This document shows, one piece after another, positions 5,985 through 7,813 of a stretch of DNA of 7,813 bases. The number at the start of each line of letters is the position of its first letter. The first letter of the stretch is position 1. The notes under the pieces are model-generated. The model had not been told where the DNA came from, did no database searches, and was given only the letters and a program-made list of their open reading frames with translations. The stretch covers positions 1 through 7,813 of the forward strand of contig JAGART010000081.1 of the NCBI GenBank assembly GCA_017622115.1, read 5' to 3'. The stretch is from Clostridia bacterium (GTDB taxonomy: Bacteria > Bacillota > Clostridia > Christensenellales > UBA1242). Position numbers and translations under genes: made by a program.

Positions 5985-6902
5985 ATGCTAAAAAATGTTT
6001 TGCCTGCAAGGTATTGTCATTCTTTGGATTTTTTAAATTTGGACAAGCTATATGAAATTAGATTACGTGTAAATTCGCCTACGACAATTAATTATGGGGG
6101 ACGATTTTTTTTAGGTGAAAATGGTCTTGCAGAAACAGAACAAGAAGCAATAATTTCAAATGAACGTGAATTAAATGATATTGTTTTTAAGGCTTGTGAA
6201 TGTAGTGTTTATGCTCATAATGAAGAATTAAAACAAGGTTTTATTACCTTGAATAATGGTGCAAGAATAGGTATTTGTGGCGAAATTGTTAGTGATAACA
6301 ATGTAGTTAAAACTATAAAAAATTTCACCTCTCTCAACATTCGTATTCCTCATATAGTTAAGAATTGTAGTCTAAATGCGTTACCTTTTTTGCATAATGA
6401 AAATGGAGTTTTTAATATTTTAATTATTTCTCCGCCAGCCTCTGGTAAGACCACTTTTTTAAGAGATTTTGCATCTCAAATTTCGGACAAGTTTATAGCG
6501 AGAAACGTTTTGGTGGTAGATGAACGAAATGAAATCACTGCGTGTAATGGGGCAAAACCAACATTATATGTAGGCAAATTCACAGATATTTTTAGTGGTT
6601 GTACAAAACAATTTGGAATTACTAACGGAATAAGAACGATGAGCCCCGAAGTTGTTTTATTAGATGAAATTGCAGAAAAATGCGATATAGAGGCACTTTT
6701 AAATGTTGTTGGTGCTGGGGTTAAGTTTGTTGCATCAACTCACTCAAAAGATTTGGAAGACCTAAAAAATAAACCATTGTTTAAAGAATTTTTAAAATTG
6801 AAAGTTATAGAAAGATTTGTTGTATTGTCTAATAGAAAAGGTGCAGGTACGTTAGAATATATTTTTGCACAAGATTTTACTTGTTTATATTGCGGAGGCT
6901 AA
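5985..6902 (+). CDS. spoIIIAA: Stage III sporulation protein AA (SpoIIIAA), secretion-type ATPase
   Basis: SpoIIIAA is the ATPase of the SpoIIIA-SpoIIQ channel that joins mother cell and forespore; it resembles type II/IV secretion ATPases and acts at the mother-cell face of the engulfing membrane. The 305 residues (from ATG 5985) include an N-terminal domain with EIRLRVNSP (24-32) and ARIGICGEI (93-101), then the ATPase core. The Walker A is SPPASGKTT (149-157, Lys155), followed by LVVDERNEI (176-184), GIRTMSPEV (215-223) and Walker B VVLLDE (223-228). The protein ends in a short Cys-rich tail, CLYCGG. The first Walker A glycine is replaced by Ser149, whereas relatives I recall read GPPG-x-GKTT. 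The ribosome binding site of spoIIIAB lies in the last codons, so the two are probably coupled. Confidence 0.95.
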   Translation: MLKNVLPARYCHSLDFLNLDKLYEIRLRVNSPTTINYGGRFFLGENGLAETEQEAIISNERELNDIVFKACECSVYAHNEELKQGFITLNNGARIGICGEIVSDNNVVKTIKNFTSLNIRIPHIVKNCSLNALPFLHNENGVFNILIISPPASGKTTFLRDFASQISDKFIARNVLVVDERNEITACNGAKPTLYVGKFTDIFSGCTKQFGITNGIRTMSPEVVLLDEIAEKCDIEALLNVVGAGVKFVASTHSKDLEDLKNKPLFKEFLKLKVIERFVVLSNRKGAGTLEYIFAQDFTCLYCGG

Positions 6903-6905
6903 TTT

Positions 6906-7397
6906 ATGAATATTTTGCTCGGTGCGTTGTTTTTGCTTGGTGGAATTATGATTGGCAGTTTAATTGCAAAAAAATATAAAGCAAAATATGAGTTTTTATC
7001 AAGTTTCTATGCTTTTTTGGAGTATCTTGAAACAAATTTTAATTTTTTACAAGACTCAATAAAAGTAGTTTTAGATAACAAAAAACAATCATTTTGTAAT
7101 GATTTTAATGATTTCTTAAACGATTTATCTCAAAATTTAGATAACCAGCAAGATTTTTTAACTAAATGGAGCACGCAACAAAAGTTTTTAAATCAAAATG
7201 AAGTTTTAGTTTTTACAAAGTTTTTTGAGCAACTAGGTAGATTAGATTGCCAAACGCAAATTGAGTCTATTAAACAAACAAAACAAGCATTAAGTGAGTT
7301 TGTTCAATTAGCAAAAGATGCGCATACAAAAAAAGGAAAATTAAGTACGCAATTAGGGCTAATGTGTGGTTTAACTTTGTTTATTATAGTTTTATGA
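6906..7397 (+). CDS. spoIIIAB: Stage III sporulation protein AB (SpoIIIAB)
   Basis: SpoIIIAB is a membrane protein of the SpoIIIA complex, thought to be a counterpart of the type II secretion platform protein GspF and a partner of the SpoIIIAA ATPase. The 163-residue length is close to the usual 170 or so. A hydrophobic helix at about 3-20 (LLGALFLLGGIMIGSLIA) is followed by a basic KKYKAK stretch, a long helical soluble region (about 28-145) with FFEQLGRLDCQTQIESIKQ (106-124), then KKGKLSTQLG and a C-terminal hydrophobic helix (about 150-163). This two-anchor layout and the LGxxDxxxQ-like segment fit the family; sequence conservation elsewhere is low. GGAGG at 6894-6898 serves the ATG. The stop overlaps the GAGG used by spoIIIAC. 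Confidence 0.88.
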   Translation: MNILLGALFLLGGIMIGSLIAKKYKAKYEFLSSFYAFLEYLETNFNFLQDSIKVVLDNKKQSFCNDFNDFLNDLSQNLDNQQDFLTKWSTQQKFLNQNEVLVFTKFFEQLGRLDCQTQIESIKQTKQALSEFVQLAKDAHTKKGKLSTQLGLMCGLTLFIIVL

Positions 7398-7404
7398 GGC
7401 GAAT

Positions 7405-7602
7405 ATGGGAATTGAAATTATTTTTAAAATAGCAGCAATAGGGATTGTGGTTGCAATTATTGCACAAGTTTTAAAACAAGCAGGTAAAGATGAAATTGCA
7501 ACTTTGACAACTTTGGCTGGGTTAATAGTTGTGTTATTTATGATTGTTGATATGGTTAGTGAATTATTTAGTACTGTACAAAATTTGTTTAATTTATATT
7601 AA
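7405..7602 (+). CDS. spoIIIAC: Stage III sporulation protein AC (SpoIIIAC)
   Basis: SpoIIIAC is a very small integral membrane component of the SpoIIIA complex; it and SpoIIIAD are compared with export-apparatus subunits of flagellar and type III systems. The 65-residue size is typical. Two hydrophobic helices (about 5-22 and 33-50) are joined by the family's hallmark loop VLKQAGKDEIATLTTLAG (22-39). The C-terminus is amphipathic (SELFSTVQNLFNLY). GAGG overlapping the spoIIIAB stop is 5 bases from the ATG, so translation is probably coupled, and spoIIIAD follows after 11 bases. Confidence 0.93.
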   Translation: MGIEIIFKIAAIGIVVAIIAQVLKQAGKDEIATLTTLAGLIVVLFMIVDMVSELFSTVQNLFNLY

Positions 7603-7607
7603 AGGGG
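7602..7607 (+). promoter_or_regulatory. Ribosome binding site for the TTG start of spoIIIAD
   Basis: AAGGGG, overlapping the last base of the spoIIIAC stop, lies 6 bases before TTG 7614. No ATG gives the expected N-terminus, so the site supports TTG as start. Confidence 0.65.
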
Positions 7608-7613
7608 CTAATT

Positions 7614-7813
7614 TTGGAAGTAATATTTAAGATAATTGGGCTAGCATTAATTATCACAGTTGCTGTAATAGTGGTTAAACAGACTAAACCAGAACTTGCT
7701 ATGCTTGTGGGAGTGGCTGGTTCTATACTCTTGTTTTTTTACATAATTGACCTTTTAGAGCAAGCCTTTGGTGTGTTTTCGTACATTTTAGAAAGTACAA
7801 ATTTAGATAGTGA
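7614..7813 (+). CDS. spoIIIAD: Stage III sporulation protein AD (SpoIIIAD), 3' truncated by the window edge
   Basis: The frame from TTG 7614 encodes 66 residues and runs off the right edge; SpoIIIAD is usually about 130 residues. The N-terminus MEVIFKIIGLALIITVAVIV is a membrane helix. It is followed by VKQTKPELAMLVGVAGS (about 20-36), which matches the SpoIIIAD pattern of a helix, a (K/R)QxxPExA loop and a second helix; that second helix (SILLFFYIIDLL) begins the next membrane segment. It is a multi-pass membrane subunit of the SpoIIIA channel and continues the order AA-AB-AC-AD known from Bacillus and clostridia. No ATG start is available near the ribosome binding site. Confidence 0.9.
   Translation, partial: MEVIFKIIGLALIITVAVIVVKQTKPELAMLVGVAGSILLFFYIIDLLEQAFGVFSYILESTNLDS

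Noticed and set aside
1..7813. CRISPR array, insertion sequence, tRNA or rRNA gene, toxin-antitoxin or phage-defence module
   Set aside because: I saw no spaced repeats, terminal inverted repeats, RNA-gene folds or defence-type domains; apart from the short leaders and terminators, all sequence is explained by conserved genes.

Overview
The window is an AT-rich stretch of chromosome in which every gene lies on the plus strand. It looks like a low-GC, endospore-forming Firmicute (Clostridia or a related class). The evidence is the start of a spoIIIA sporulation operon directly behind efp, an arrangement known in Bacillus and clostridia, together with strong GGAGG-type ribosome binding sites, AT-rich codon choice and several TTG starts. 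TAA, TGA and TAG all end genes here, so the standard bacterial code applies.

Region 1 (1-5256) is the distal half of the classical nusA-infB operon: infB (translation initiation factor IF-2), rbfA (ribosome maturation), an nrnA-type DHH phosphoesterase, truB (tRNA pseudouridine-55 synthase) and an endonuclease IV-like TIM-barrel protein. The genes are packed with short gaps or overlaps and look translationally coupled. The infB reading frame is open from base 3 to 2192 except for one in-frame TAA at 393-395. This stop lies in the charged linker just before the conserved IF2_N domain and splits the gene on paper. ribF, which often follows truB in Firmicutes, is absent; the TIM-barrel gene sits in its place.

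Region 2 (5257-5935) is efp, with its own good sigma-A-type promoter and two consecutive intrinsic terminators. The first terminator hairpin includes the efp stop codon. The EF-P loop that normally carries a modified lysine has arginine instead.

Region 3 (5936-7813) is the spoIIIA operon: spoIIIAA, spoIIIAB, spoIIIAC and the beginning of spoIIIAD, which runs off the right edge. Their products belong to the mother-cell side of the SpoIIIA-SpoIIQ channel between mother cell and forespore. A possible sigma-E promoter lies between the terminators and spoIIIAA.

Most of this is conserved housekeeping and sporulation content. I see no mobile element, CRISPR array, RNA gene or new multi-gene system. 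The points worth a second look are the in-frame stop in infB, the Arg-type EF-P, the TIM-barrel gene after truB, and the altered Walker A motif of SpoIIIAA.
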